From assembly GCF_017498545.1 (NCBI RefSeq), contig NZ_CP071793.1, forward strand, positions 6,709,001-6,773,000: a stretch of 64,000 nucleotides of DNA. Reading direction: 5' to 3'. Made by a program: the position numbers and the translations under genes. Under the pieces are notes generated by a model, which saw only the letters and a program-made list of their open reading frames with translations, searched no databases and had not been told where the DNA came from. This document shows, one piece after another, positions 45,691 to 59,794 of the stretch; within the stretch, counting starts at the first letter, position 1, and every line of letters starts with the position of its first letter. The stretch comes from Sulfidibacter corallicola (lineage in GTDB: Bacteria > Acidobacteriota > Holophagae > Acanthopleuribacterales > Acanthopleuribacteraceae).

Positions 45691-46035
45691 TCAGACTGGC
45701 GCCGGTTCGGGAACCAGGCTGTGATCGAGAAGTTCGCGAAAGGCGACGTGGTCGCGCAGCACCGCGTATTCGAAAGGCCTCAAGAAAGCGGCCCAGGTGA
45801 AGTTCCACTGGGGCGCGTGAAAGGTGAGGTGGTGGAGTTCGCCTTCCTGCCGTACCTCGACGTCGAGACGATCGCCGCCGTACTGGTCGACGAGGCGATA
45901 AATGGCCTGGAGCCGCAAGTGGGCGCGCTTGGCCTGGCGCACGGTCGGATCCTTGTAGGCTTCGAAGTGCCGATTGCGGCTCAATTCGCCGCGCTGAATC
46001 ATGCGGATCAGGTCCGCCAGTCGTTTCTCGTTCAT
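45691..46035 (-). CDS. conserved-looking small protein of unknown function
   Basis: A 114-residue soluble protein: a helical N-terminal half (MNEKRLADLIRMIQRGELSRNRHFEAYKDPTVRQAKRAHLRL) and a strand-rich second half (DRLDVEVRQEGELHHLTFHAPQWNFTW). No family is recognised. The ATG at 46035 is chosen because the upstream 56 codons are low-complexity and shadow-like. A 10-bp inverted repeat (45622-45662) lies between its stop and ctaA. Confidence 0.55.
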   Translation of the reverse strand: MNEKRLADLIRMIQRGELSRNRHFEAYKDPTVRQAKRAHLRLQAIYRLVDQYGGDRLDVEVRQEGELHHLTFHAPQWNFTWAAFLRPFEYAVLRDHVAFRELLDHSLVPEPAPV

Positions 46036-46387
46036 GGGCGCGATCATAGCAGAAAACGGGCGCTCGGCATAGCGCGGCGAAGGGCGCCGGAACCCTTTGT
46101 TTCCAGGGGTCGCGAGCCGTTGCCATCCTGGACAGGAGGAAACCTCGTCGTGCCGCCCGAGACCGCCGACAACCCTTTGCACCAGACCGGTTTCCCTGAA
46201 CAACTTTTCAGATTTTACTCTTCACAATTCCAAAACCATCTCCTAAAATTGACTGCGGCTTGGTGCGGAGGAGCGGAGAATCCGCCGCTTTCGTAGCGCT
46301 TTTTTGAGTTCAAAATGCATCGTTGTTCATCTTTCACCGCACCGCAAGCCCGCAAAAAAATTGGATTCATTTATAAAGGAGTGAGGC
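46036..46387. other. gene-free region upstream of gltA
   Basis: About 350 bases. Two small hairpins (GCGGA-GAA-TCCGC, then CGCT-TTCGT-AGCG) are followed by a T run near 46300, which may be a weak terminator or attenuator. The 3' end is AT-rich and leads into the AAAGGAG ribosome site of gltA. No gene is seen. Confidence 0.4.
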
Positions 46388-47671
46388 GTGGAACAGGCAG
46401 AACTTCAGTATGGGAGTTCCAAAATTTCACTCCCGGTTGTAGAGGGCTCTGAGGGTGAGCGTGCGCTCGATATTTCTAAGTTGAGAGCTCAGACCGGAAT
46501 GATCACTTTGGATCCAGGTTATGTCAACACGGGATCCTGTGAAAGCAACATTACCTTCATCGATGGCGAAAAGGGCATTCTTCGCTATCGCGGTTACCCC
46601 ATCGAGGACGTTTGCGACAAGACCGACTTCATCGAAACCGCATACCTCGTGATTTACGGTCGCTTGCCGGACCAAAACGAATACGACAAGTTTCGGGACG
46701 ACATCGCCGAACACTCGCTGCCCCACAAAGGGCTCGCCAAGATGTTCGAAGCCTTCCCCAAAGATGCCCACCCCATGGCCCTGCTGGCTTCCGTCCTGCC
46801 CAGCATGTACGCTTACTACCCCTATGACGAGAACGACCCCGAACAGGTGGACAAAGCCATTCTCCGTCTGCTGGGGAAAGTTCCCGTTCTCGCCTCGTGG
46901 GTTTACCGCAAACTGCGCGGTTGGCCGCTCAACTATTCCAATCCCGATCTCAGTTATGCAGCCAACTTCCTCAACCTGACCTTCTCCACGCCCTCCAACC
47001 GGTTCAAGTTGGACCCCGACATCGTCAAGGCTCTTGACCTGTTGTTGATCCTCCACGCCGATCACGAGCAGAACTGCTCGGCGGCTTCGGTTCGGATGGT
47101 GGGCAGCAGCCAGGTCAATCTGTACGCCGCCATTGCCGCCGGCATGTGCTCCCTGTGGGGACCGCTGCACGGTGGGGCCAACCAGAAAGTGCTCGAGATG
47201 CTCGACATGATCCAGCGCGACGGTGGTGACATCGACAAATATCTCGAGCTGGCCAAGGACAAGGAGAGCGGGTTCCGGTTGATGGGCTTCGGTCACCGTG
47301 TCTACAAGAATTTCGATCCGCGTGCCCACATCATCAAGAAACACGCGGACCGCGTTCTCTCCAAACTGGGCATCAACGATCCGCTGCTGAACCTGGCCAA
47401 AAAGCTGGAAGAGGCGGCGCTCAACGATCCCTACTTCGCCGAACGCAAACTCTATCCGAATGTCGACTTCTACAGCGGCATCATCTACAAGGCGATGGGC
47501 ATTCCCACCGAGATGTTCACGGTCATGTTCGCCATCGGTCGCCTGCCCGGCTGGATCGCCCAATGGCGAGAAATGCAGCGGGATCCCAGTTTGCGCATCG
47601 GTCGCCCCCGACAAGTCTACCAGGGTGAGACCGAACGCGAATTGTCTTCGCGGGTTAAAAACCATCACTAA
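46388..47671 (+). CDS. gltA: citrate synthase
   Basis: Citrate synthase condenses acetyl-CoA and oxaloacetate in the first step of the TCA cycle. The catalytic set is visible: HEQNCSA, GPLHGGANQKVLEML, GFGHRVYKNFDPRA and PNVDFYSG with the catalytic Asp. The 427 residues and the N-terminal beta-rich segment (LDPGYVNTGSCESNITFIDGEKGILRYRGYPIE) fit the hexameric NADH-sensitive bacterial type. The start is a GTG with AAAGGAG. A strong terminator follows, so it is probably a single-gene unit. Confidence 0.97.
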   Translation: MEQAELQYGSSKISLPVVEGSEGERALDISKLRAQTGMITLDPGYVNTGSCESNITFIDGEKGILRYRGYPIEDVCDKTDFIETAYLVIYGRLPDQNEYDKFRDDIAEHSLPHKGLAKMFEAFPKDAHPMALLASVLPSMYAYYPYDENDPEQVDKAILRLLGKVPVLASWVYRKLRGWPLNYSNPDLSYAANFLNLTFSTPSNRFKLDPDIVKALDLLLILHADHEQNCSAASVRMVGSSQVNLYAAIAAGMCSLWGPLHGGANQKVLEMLDMIQRDGGDIDKYLELAKDKESGFRLMGFGHRVYKNFDPRAHIIKKHADRVLSKLGINDPLLNLAKKLEEAALNDPYFAERKLYPNVDFYSGIIYKAMGIPTEMFTVMFAIGRLPGWIAQWREMQRDPSLRIGRPRQVYQGETERELSSRVKNHH

Positions 47672-47677
47672 TCGTGG

Positions 47678-47703
47678 ATGGGGCTCTGGGGAGCCCCATT
47701 TTC
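47678..47703 (+). terminator. intrinsic terminator of gltA
   Basis: ATGGGGCT pairs perfectly with AGCCCCAT (8 bp, 6-nt loop), followed by a TTTT run, 7 bp after the gltA stop. Confidence 0.9.
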
Positions 47704-47953
47704 GATGTCGGGCCCTGCATCGGCATCCGTGGGTCATGCTTGTTCGTGGCCTCGATTTCTATTATATTGATGGCTTTGCCATTCATTGGTCGCGTTGAAT
47801 CGATCCGCGCGTGAACCTGGCGAGATCCTTTGGGGCTTTCCGTCCTTCCTGGACCTCGTGCTCTCGTAGGGTTCGAATGGGTAAGCACACTAGATTCGAC
47901 TTCGCCTCACGGCGAAGTGATCATCGAGAGTCGTTAGGCTGGAGGCTCTGAGT

Positions 47954-48367
47954 ATGTTCGGTCCCGTTTCCGATGGCATGCGTTTGTTTCACAGCAAGTC
48001 TTCGGTGGCCGTGGTTGGGTATTCCGAGAACCCAGACCGGGTCGTCGGTAAAATCACGTCCTTTTTGATAGAAGAGGGAAATCGGGTGACCGGTATCAAC
48101 CCCAAACACAATGGGGCACCGGAAGCCAAGATCCCCGTCAAACAAAAATTGGCCGATTTGGAAGAAGCCGTGGACATCATTCAGGTGTTTCGCAACTCGA
48201 CGGCCCTTCCCGATCTCGCCAAGGAAATCCTATCTTTGCCCTGGCGCCCCAAAATGGTTTGGTGCCAACAGGGTGTCTTCCATTTTCAGTTCCAGGAATT
48301 GTTGGAACGCGAGGGGATTCCGGTCGTCATGGACGCCTGTCCCTACGCGTTGCGAAGCTACCTATAG
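47954..48367 (+). CDS. CoA-binding (YccU-like) protein
   Basis: A 137-residue protein with the CoA-binding Rossmann-type fold: SSVAVVGYSENPDRVVGKITSFLIEEGNRVTGINPKH, a DIIQVFRNS strand-turn and the closing WCQQGVF...GIPVVMDACP. This matches the small stand-alone CoA-binding proteins related to succinyl-CoA synthetase alpha subunits. Its physiological role is not established for the family. It is followed after 130 bp by uvrB on the same strand. Confidence 0.85.
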   Translation: MFGPVSDGMRLFHSKSSVAVVGYSENPDRVVGKITSFLIEEGNRVTGINPKHNGAPEAKIPVKQKLADLEEAVDIIQVFRNSTALPDLAKEILSLPWRPKMVWCQQGVFHFQFQELLEREGIPVVMDACPYALRSYL

Positions 48368-48381
48368 AGTTGCCCGGTGGA

Positions 48382-48486
48382 GGGGAGCGCCCGTCGGAAG
48401 GCGCTTCGCTTCGACCTCGATCCCGGGCTCCGGCGTCGACCCCTTGTTTCGGACCTCCAGGTCGGAGCGAAGCATGCAACCTCCCC
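48382..48486 (+). promoter_or_regulatory. long stem-loop in the uvrB leader
   Basis: GCTTCGCTTCGACCT (48403-48417) pairs with AGGTCGGAGCGAAGC (48459-48473) over 15 bp with one G-T pair around a 41-nt loop. GGGGAG upstream and CTCCCC (48481-48486) can extend it. The structure ends just before the uvrB ribosome site (GGAGAGGTG), so it could affect translation or transcription of uvrB. No T run follows. Confidence 0.45.
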
Positions 48487-48499
48487 GTGGAGAGGTGTG

Positions 48500-50500
48500 A
48501 TGGCCAAGAGCATTCCTTTTCGGATGGTAACCGACTACGAGCCCCGAGGCGATCAGCCCGAAGCCATCGAAAAGATCTGCGCCTCGATACGGGGCGGCGC
48601 CAGACACACCACCTTGCTGGGCGTCACCGGATCGGGTAAGACGTTCACCATGGGCAAGGTGATCGAGAGCCTGAATCGACCGACCCTGATCATGGCGCCC
48701 AACAAAACCCTGGCGGCCCAGTTGTACCAGGAGTTCAAGCGCTTCTTTCCGGAAAACGCGGTCGAGTATTTCGTCAGTTACTACGATTACTACCAGCCGG
48801 AAGCCTACGTCGCCGCCACCGACACCTACATCGAAAAAGAAGCCACGATCAACAAGGACATCGAGAAGTTGCGACTCAGCGCCACGCGTTCCCTGTTGGA
48901 GCGCCGCGATGTCATCATCGTCGCCTCGGTATCCTGCATCTACGGCCTGGGCTCTCCCGAATTTTACGCCGATCTGACGGTGCGCGTCGAAGTGGACCAG
49001 GAATACGATCGCCAGCAATTGTTGCGCGACCTGGTCCATATCCAGTACCTGCGGAACAACAGCGCTTTCTACCCCGGCACCTTTCGGGTGCGCGGCGACA
49101 CGGTGGAAGTCTACCTGGCCTATGAGGATGTCGGCATCCGGATCGAGTTTTTCGGCGATGACGTGGAGCTGATCCAGGCCTTCGACCCCTTGACCGGCAA
49201 GAGCCTGGACGACATGGACGAAGTGCGCATCTTCCCGACCACGCACTTCGTCACGCCGACGGAGCGCTTGGAACACGCGATTCGCCAGGTCAAGGAAGAG
49301 CTGGACCGGCAGGTGGTCGTCCTGCGCGAGGACAACCGGCTGTTGGAGGCCCAGCGCCTCAGTCAACGCACCCAGTTCGATTTGGAAATGCTGGCCGAAA
49401 CCGGCTTTTGCCATGGCATCGAGAATTATTCGCGCCACCTGGACGGCCGCCCCGAGGGCTCGCCGCCCTCGACGCTGATGGACTATTTTCCCGAAGACTA
49501 CCTGCTGTTCGCCGACGAAAGCCACATCACCGTGCCCCAGATCGGCGGCATGTACCGCGGCGACCGGGCCCGCAAGGAGAATCTGGTCGGCCACGGATTC
49601 CGTTTGCCCTCGGCGCTGGACAACCGGCCGCTCAAAGCTGAGGAATTTCACCAGCGCACCGCCCAGGTCATGTTCGTATCGGCCACGCCCGGGCCTTTCG
49701 AGTTGGATGTCTGCAACCAGGAGGTGGTCGAGCAGATCATTCGCCCAACCGGCCTGTGCGATCCCGAAATCGAGGTCCGTCCCATCAAGGGCCAGATCGA
49801 CGACCTGCTCGAGGAAGTGCGCCTGCGCATCGAGCGCGACGAGCGCACGTTGGTGACCACCCTGACCAAACGCATGGCCGAGGACCTGTCGGACTACATG
49901 AAGACGCACGGTTTGAAGGTGGCGTGGCTGCACAGTGAGATCGATACCCTGGAACGACTTGAAATCCTGCACAATCTGCGATTGGGTACCTACGACGTAC
50001 TGGTGGGTATCAACCTGTTGCGCGAGGGTCTTGACCTTCCCGAAGTGTCGCTGGTCGCCATTCTGGATGCCGACAAGCAGGGGTTCCTGCGCTCTTCGCG
50101 GTCCCTGATTCAGACCGTCGGACGCGCCGCGCGCAACGTGGAGGGGCGGGTGATCATGTACGCCGACGGCGTTTCCGACGCGATGCGCGAGACCCTAGAC
50201 GAAACCAAGCGACGCCGCCTGTTGCAGCAGGCGTTCAACGAGGCCAACGGCATCACCCCGACCACCGTTCGCCGCTCGCTCACCGATCCCTTGAGCGAGC
50301 TCTACGAAAACGACTACGGTACACCGCGCCAGGTGAGCCCCGAGAAGGCCGACTTCCATACCAAGGAAGAGGCCTATCAGAAGATCGCCGTGCTGGAAAA
50401 GCAGATGTTGGCCCATGCGGAAGCGCTGGAATTCGAGAAGGCGGCCGAAATCCGCGATCAGATCAAGGCTATCAAGGACCAGGCCCTGGAGCTGCGCTAG
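48500..50500 (+). CDS. uvrB: excinuclease ABC subunit B
   Basis: UvrB is the damage-verifying helicase-like subunit of nucleotide excision repair. Visible motifs are the Walker A loop GVTGSGKTFTM, the beta-hairpin YYDYYQPEAY, DESH (motif II), HSEIDTLERLEIL, LREGLDLPEVSLVAILDADKQGFLRS and the C-terminal UVR motif (LEKQMLAHAEALEFEKAAEIRDQI). The length of 666 residues is usual. The ATG at 48500 has GGAGAGGTG before it; the frame is open 41 codons further up through the leader stem. Confidence 0.98.
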   Translation: MAKSIPFRMVTDYEPRGDQPEAIEKICASIRGGARHTTLLGVTGSGKTFTMGKVIESLNRPTLIMAPNKTLAAQLYQEFKRFFPENAVEYFVSYYDYYQPEAYVAATDTYIEKEATINKDIEKLRLSATRSLLERRDVIIVASVSCIYGLGSPEFYADLTVRVEVDQEYDRQQLLRDLVHIQYLRNNSAFYPGTFRVRGDTVEVYLAYEDVGIRIEFFGDDVELIQAFDPLTGKSLDDMDEVRIFPTTHFVTPTERLEHAIRQVKEELDRQVVVLREDNRLLEAQRLSQRTQFDLEMLAETGFCHGIENYSRHLDGRPEGSPPSTLMDYFPEDYLLFADESHITVPQIGGMYRGDRARKENLVGHGFRLPSALDNRPLKAEEFHQRTAQVMFVSATPGPFELDVCNQEVVEQIIRPTGLCDPEIEVRPIKGQIDDLLEEVRLRIERDERTLVTTLTKRMAEDLSDYMKTHGLKVAWLHSEIDTLERLEILHNLRLGTYDVLVGINLLREGLDLPEVSLVAILDADKQGFLRSSRSLIQTVGRAARNVEGRVIMYADGVSDAMRETLDETKRRRLLQQAFNEANGITPTTVRRSLTDPLSELYENDYGTPRQVSPEKADFHTKEEAYQKIAVLEKQMLAHAEALEFEKAAEIRDQIKAIKDQALELR

Positions 50501-50875
50501 CCTCCTCGGAAGACGGTCGAAAGCCCGAAATCACGCCCGGTACCGGGAGAGTGGACGCGAAAACCGATTCGCAAACGATCTCGCGACGAATCGACCTCTC
50601 GCGGATTTGCTTTCCCGTGCCATGCCCTGTAAGTTTTTGAAGAGAAACCGCCATCGACGGCATCGGTCCTTTCATCAACCTTTACCCAAGTTTTTTTGGG
50701 TGCAGCACCGGGTAACATTCTTTTTGGTCTATGCGTTAAAAGCATTGATATCCAATTTTTTTATGAATTGCGCCGCATGGGCGCCCAGGCAAAACACAGG
50801 TTCGTCTTTGGGTTTTTGACGATTCTTACGCGGCCACAGATCGAGTTTTGGGTTGTACGGTGCGGGGAGGTTTCT
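50501..50875. other. gene-free region after uvrB
   Basis: About 375 bases, increasingly T-rich, between uvrB and the transglutaminase-TPR gene. A 6-bp inverted repeat (ACCCAA/TTGGGT, about 50684-50701) with T residues in its loop is present but is not terminator-like. No gene is seen. Confidence 0.4.
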
Positions 50876-51934
50876 ATGGTTTCCGTTTTGCTCTTCTTGT
50901 GGGTCATCAATCCCACTCAGTTCGATACGTCGAAGGTTCCGGAAGTCGATATTTTGGAAGTGAGTCCCGACATGGCTCAGTTCCTCGACGTGCACGTGGT
51001 GCCCGTGCGCAATCCGGTGCTACGGCTTCAGCGCCTGGTGCAAGTCGTCTTCAACGAATCCTTCCTCAGTTTGAGCTACGAGAATACGGAAACCAAGACA
51101 TCCGTGGAGACCTTCCGCGACCGTTCCGGCAATTGCCTCTCCTTCACCAACATGTTCGTGGCCATGGCGCGCTACTGCGGTTTCACCGCCCATTTCCAGG
51201 AGGTGGAGAACGTGCCCACCTGGGATCGTCACGGCAATGTGGTGGTCCTCAACCGGCATATGAACGCCCTGATCTTTATCGTCGGGAAAAAAATCACGGT
51301 CGATTTCAACCCCTACAACCGTCCCGAGGATCGGCGGACCATGGTCGTCAGTGACGCACGGGCCCTGGCTCAGTACTACAACAACATCGGCGCCGAACTG
51401 TTCGGGGACGGACAGCGTGAATTGGCGTTGGCCCATTTTCAGAGAGCGCTGCAGATCGAGGACCGTATCAGCTTCACCTGGTCGAATCTGGGGGTGGCCT
51501 ACCAGTACGTGGATGACGCCGAAATGGCCGAGCGCTGTTATTTGAAGGCGCTCAAGGTCAGTCGCGCCGAGCTGACGGCCATGAACAATCTGGAACGGCT
51601 CTATCGTCGCCAGGGTCGCCTGGAAGAAGCCAACAAATACCACCGCCGGGTGGTTCGCTTCCGCAAGCGCAACCCGTTCTACCATTACGAACTGGGCCGC
51701 GCCGCACTCGAACGGGCGAACTACGACAAGGCCGTCGGCCACTTCCGCGCCGCGATTCGGCGCAAGCCCAAGACCCACGAATTCCACTGGATGTTGGCCG
51801 CCGCCTACCACGGCATGGGCGACGCCGACAAGGCCGCCAAAGCCCTGGTTCGGGCGCGGGAATACGCGCCGAACGTGTTCGACAAGGATCGCTACAGCCA
51901 GAAGCTGGAGTTGATGGCTTCGTCAAAGAAATGA
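50876..51934 (+). CDS. transglutaminase-like protein with TPR repeats
   Basis: A 352-residue protein. A short hydrophobic N-terminus (VSVLLFLWVI) may be a signal or anchor. The transglutaminase-like core has a complete Cys-His-Asp set: Cys87 (SGNCLSFTNM), His128 (NRHMNALI) and Asp143 (TVDFNPY). About four TPR units follow from residue 165 (YYNNIGAELFGDGQRELALAHFQRALQIE; ...WSNLGVAYQYVDDAEMAERCYLKALKV). Known relatives are proteases or amidases, but the substrate is unknown. The ribosome site is GGGGAGG. Confidence 0.75.
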   Translation: MVSVLLFLWVINPTQFDTSKVPEVDILEVSPDMAQFLDVHVVPVRNPVLRLQRLVQVVFNESFLSLSYENTETKTSVETFRDRSGNCLSFTNMFVAMARYCGFTAHFQEVENVPTWDRHGNVVVLNRHMNALIFIVGKKITVDFNPYNRPEDRRTMVVSDARALAQYYNNIGAELFGDGQRELALAHFQRALQIEDRISFTWSNLGVAYQYVDDAEMAERCYLKALKVSRAELTAMNNLERLYRRQGRLEEANKYHRRVVRFRKRNPFYHYELGRAALERANYDKAVGHFRAAIRRKPKTHEFHWMLAAAYHGMGDADKAAKALVRAREYAPNVFDKDRYSQKLELMASSKK

Positions 51935-51944
51935 GCCACGGCGC

Positions 51945-51971
51945 CACGGCCGCCCATCGAGGGCCGCCGTG
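51945..51971. terminator. hairpin between convergent genes
   Basis: CACGGC and GCCGTG form a stem extended by further GC pairs after one mismatch. It lies in the 64-bp gap between the TPR gene and speA and could end both transcripts. There is no T run. Confidence 0.35.
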
Positions 51972-51998
51972 CGGGATCCGGAACGGCGAGTCTCCCGG

Positions 51999-53897
<1,899 letters not shown>

Positions 53898-54259
53898 GTA
53901 TCCGCACCTGCAATGCCGCGTCACCCGCGAGAGATAGCCGTCCGTTCGGCAAAAATTCCCTTATATCACAGCTATATCAGAAACCCATAACGGAAAGAAA
54001 GTAGGTGTGGACCGCCACGAGTCGGGTAGCTCGAGGTGGTCTTGCAAGTCGTTGAAAAACAGTGGTTCGGTGCCTGTGTGGCGGGTGTCGGTGATCGGTG
54101 CCGGATCCGAACTCGAAAGGGGTTGTCGGCCCTTCGCCGCTAACCCTGTCGATAAAGACCCTGGGGGGCACCGAAGAACGCTACGACCCTTTCCACGGTG
54201 GTTTCGGACGACCTCGTATCACAACACGCGGATTGAACGAACCTCGGTCAGGCTCGTCT
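53898..54259. other. gene-free region upstream of speA
   Basis: About 360 bases. Close to speA are two direct repeats TATATCA 11 bp apart (53962-53968 and 53973-53979). On the minus strand this gives TGATATAAG, an extended -10 (TGnTATAAT-like), about 65 bp before the start. The rest shows no gene. Confidence 0.4.
53960..53979 (-). promoter_or_regulatory. candidate speA promoter with repeated TGATATA
   Basis: TGATATAAG on the minus strand fits an extended -10. A second TGATATA lies 11 bp upstream, one helical turn away, which could be a duplicated -10 or a regulator site. No clear -35 is visible. Confidence 0.35.
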
Positions 54260-55000
54260 CTAGCCGAAAATGCGTCCGAAGTGCTTGCGAGCCTGTTCGC
54301 GCCACCAGGGCCATTCGTGGCTGGATTCGGGGCCCCAGATGTCGATGTAGTTGGGAATCTGCTTGTGGTGCAACCAGCGCCCCAAGTAGATGGTTTCCTC
54401 GATACAGCCTTCTTCCCAGGCGCCGCGGCCACAGACCAGGTTGATCATGGTGTGGGTTCGAACCCGTTCCAGCGCATCGCCTTCCAGGTTGGGCACGAAG
54501 GCCAGGGGGTTGTTGAAATAGATGTCGCCGTTGGTGAAGCCCCCCGTGAACTCGGTTAGGTCGTAGCGACCGCTCATGCACACCGCCGAGCGGAAGATCT
54601 CGGGAAACTTGAGCGCGAACACCGCCGCGTAGAACCCGCCGAGACTGGTGCCGGTGGTGGTGATCGGGATGTTGGCCGTTTGACAGTCGAAACGAATCCA
54701 GGGCACCAGGGTGTTGAGAATGAAGGCTTCGTAGATCTTGTGCTGGTGGATGCGTTCGGCCATGTCGCCGTTCTTGTTGGTCCAGCTTTGCGAGACGTTG
54801 CTTTCCGGGCAGTAGAGCTTGATCTTGCCCGAATCGATGTACCAGGAAAGCGCGTCCACCATGCCGTGGGAATCCCACTCGTGGGCGAAACCGGCCGCGG
54901 AAGGGAAGACCAGCACCGGCATGCCCCAGTGGCCATAGCTCCAGAGGTGGACTTTGCGTCCCATGTGCGGGCTTTCGATCATTTCGTGTCGTTTCTTCAT
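54260..55000 (-). CDS. putative esterase (alpha/beta hydrolase, esterase D-like)
   Basis: A 246-residue protein with an alpha/beta-hydrolase fold. The nucleophile elbow GTSLGG (TTGTSLGGFYAAVFALKFP) and a late His (PESSHEWPWW) are visible, and IDIWGPE could hold the acid. PVLVFPSAAGFAHEWDSHGMVD near the start suggests an oxyanion strand. This matches the putative esterase family (PF00756-type). No signal peptide, so cytosolic. The ATG at 55000 (MKKRHEM) is chosen; the upstream open stretch is shadow-like. Confidence 0.8.
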   Translation of the reverse strand: MKKRHEMIESPHMGRKVHLWSYGHWGMPVLVFPSAAGFAHEWDSHGMVDALSWYIDSGKIKLYCPESNVSQSWTNKNGDMAERIHQHKIYEAFILNTLVPWIRFDCQTANIPITTTGTSLGGFYAAVFALKFPEIFRSAVCMSGRYDLTEFTGGFTNGDIYFNNPLAFVPNLEGDALERVRTHTMINLVCGRGAWEEGCIEETIYLGRWLHHKQIPNYIDIWGPESSHEWPWWREQARKHFGRIFG

Positions 55001-55492
55001 AGGCCGGCTCCCCTCAGTGTTTGTGTGTTCCAATTGGCAGGGACGGAAACGAGGCAGTACCTCGATCCGATCGGAAGAGATCGAGACGCGTCCGCGACGA
55101 CCGGAGCCGTTCCCGCCCACCACACGACCTCGAGGCCACGAAGATAGGCTTCGCCACCCCGGGCCGTCGCGAACTCGGGTTCGAAAAATCCGGCCACAAC
55201 GCGGCCATCGAGGACTCGCCGAATCTCATGCGAAAAAACACAGTCGCTCGGCGGTCGATGCGCCCCTTCGAGGCCTTCCGTCCATTCACTGCCAATCGCT
55301 AATCTCAAGATTGAATGATACAATACAGTTCCAGCTTTTTGATTTCGGTTTTGCCGTCTTGTTGCCAATTAGACGAGTTCCCCATTCTGAGGGGCCTGTT
55401 CATCGGTGATCTACCGCGAGGGATGGGGTGGGCTGCCGCTTCGGCTTGGGTGGGCCGAGTCTGATGTTTTCCTCGAAGGAACCAGCGGGTAG
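55001..55492. other. divergent promoter region of the esterase and HD-GYP genes
   Basis: About 490 bases with no gene. The esterase-side half is GC-rich. From 55300 it becomes AT-rich, and TGATACAAT (55317-55324 in part) fits an extended -10 for the HD-GYP gene. Nothing else is recognised. Confidence 0.4.
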
Positions 55493-56683
55493 ATGCGCAG
55501 AAAGATAACCATCGATCAACTTCGCCCCGGGATGTACGTGGTTTCCACCAACCGCAGTTGGATCAGCGTGCCGTTCTTTCGCAAGAATATCCGCGATGAA
55601 AAGGTCATCGCCGAGCTGCGCAGCTACAAGGTGACCGATGTGATCATCGATCTCGATCGAGGCCTGGACGTGGGCGGTCACGAGCGGGCTCCGGCGGCAC
55701 CGCTCGTGCCCGGCAGCCCCGAAGCCGTCCAGCGTCATTTCGGTCAGGCGGTCGAGGTGCACTCGATGGTGCTGGAGCAGACGTGCGAATTGATGGAAGA
55801 GGTCAGCGCCGGCAACGCCATCACCGAGGAGCAGGCCAACCAACAGGTGAGCCTGCTGATGGACCAAATCTTCGAGGATCCGCAATCGATGCTCTGCGTC
55901 AGCGTGTTGCGGAGTTCGGACCAGGGTATTTTCAATCATTGCGTGAACCTTTCGATTCTGGCCCTGTTCGTGGGCAAATCCATGAACCTCGGCAAGGGCG
56001 AGCTGCTGATGCTCGGGAAAGCCGCCCTGCTGCACGATATCGGCAAGTGCATGTTGCCCCGGGAACTGGTCGCCAGATACCATGCCACCGGCCGGGCATC
56101 GGATCAGTACCAATTGCACGTCGTGCGCGGCCTCAATTACCTGCAAAAAATGAAGGGGCTGGATCCCATGGTCGCCCAATTCGCCGGCGAACATCACGAG
56201 CGGCCCGACGGCAGGGGTTATCCTCATGGCCTGAAAGGGGATGACATCTCCTGGTACGGGAAGTTGGCCGCGGTGTTGAACGCCTACGACGATGGCGTGA
56301 ACCGCGGTACCGGCGGGGAGGCGATCGATCCGCGCGAAGTTCTCGATCGCATGCGGCAGGAGGTGGGTGCCCGCTTCGATGCCAAGGCCTTTTCCGCCTT
56401 GGAGAAGTGCCTCGGTCCCTATCCGCCCGGAACCTCGCTCATGTTGGATTCCGGCGAGATGGCGATCGCCTACGAGCCCAATGCCGCGCAACCCGAACAC
56501 CCCAAAGTCCTGCTGCTCACCAGACCGGACGGTACCTTTCGCGAACACCCCCTGCCGGTGCCGCTCGGCACTTCCGATTGTGAAGATGGGTTGGCGCGCG
56601 GCATCGTCACGTCGATGACGGCCGCGGATACCAACTTCAACCCTATCGATTTCTTGGCGAACTATTCGTCCAAGAGACCATGA
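55493..56683 (+). CDS. HD-GYP cyclic-di-GMP phosphodiesterase
   Basis: A 396-residue soluble protein. The N-terminal DUF3391-type segment (MRRKITIDQLRPGMYVVSTNRSW) is common in HD-GYP proteins. The metal-binding HD pair (LLHDIGKCMLP, 181-182) and the extended GYP motif HHERPDGRGYP (234-244) are intact, so c-di-GMP hydrolysis is likely. About 80 extra residues follow the domain. The hybrid kinase gene begins 37 bp after its stop, so the two probably share a transcript. Confidence 0.9.
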   Translation: MRRKITIDQLRPGMYVVSTNRSWISVPFFRKNIRDEKVIAELRSYKVTDVIIDLDRGLDVGGHERAPAAPLVPGSPEAVQRHFGQAVEVHSMVLEQTCELMEEVSAGNAITEEQANQQVSLLMDQIFEDPQSMLCVSVLRSSDQGIFNHCVNLSILALFVGKSMNLGKGELLMLGKAALLHDIGKCMLPRELVARYHATGRASDQYQLHVVRGLNYLQKMKGLDPMVAQFAGEHHERPDGRGYPHGLKGDDISWYGKLAAVLNAYDDGVNRGTGGEAIDPREVLDRMRQEVGARFDAKAFSALEKCLGPYPPGTSLMLDSGEMAIAYEPNAAQPEHPKVLLLTRPDGTFREHPLPVPLGTSDCEDGLARGIVTSMTAADTNFNPIDFLANYSSKRP

Positions 56684-56720
56684 GTCCGAAAATTTGAATT
56701 TTACGGTTGCGTGACATCTT

Positions 56721-59786
<3,066 letters not shown>

Positions 59787-59794
59787 GAATCGAC

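Noticed and set aside
48362..49972. A 536-codon minus-strand frame opposite uvrB
   Set aside because: Antisense shadow of uvrB, composed of runs of Asp, Val, Gln and Gly without motifs.
54440..54460. GGGTTCGAACCC resembling a tRNA T-arm
   Set aside because: It lies inside the esterase coding sequence and no cloverleaf fits around it.
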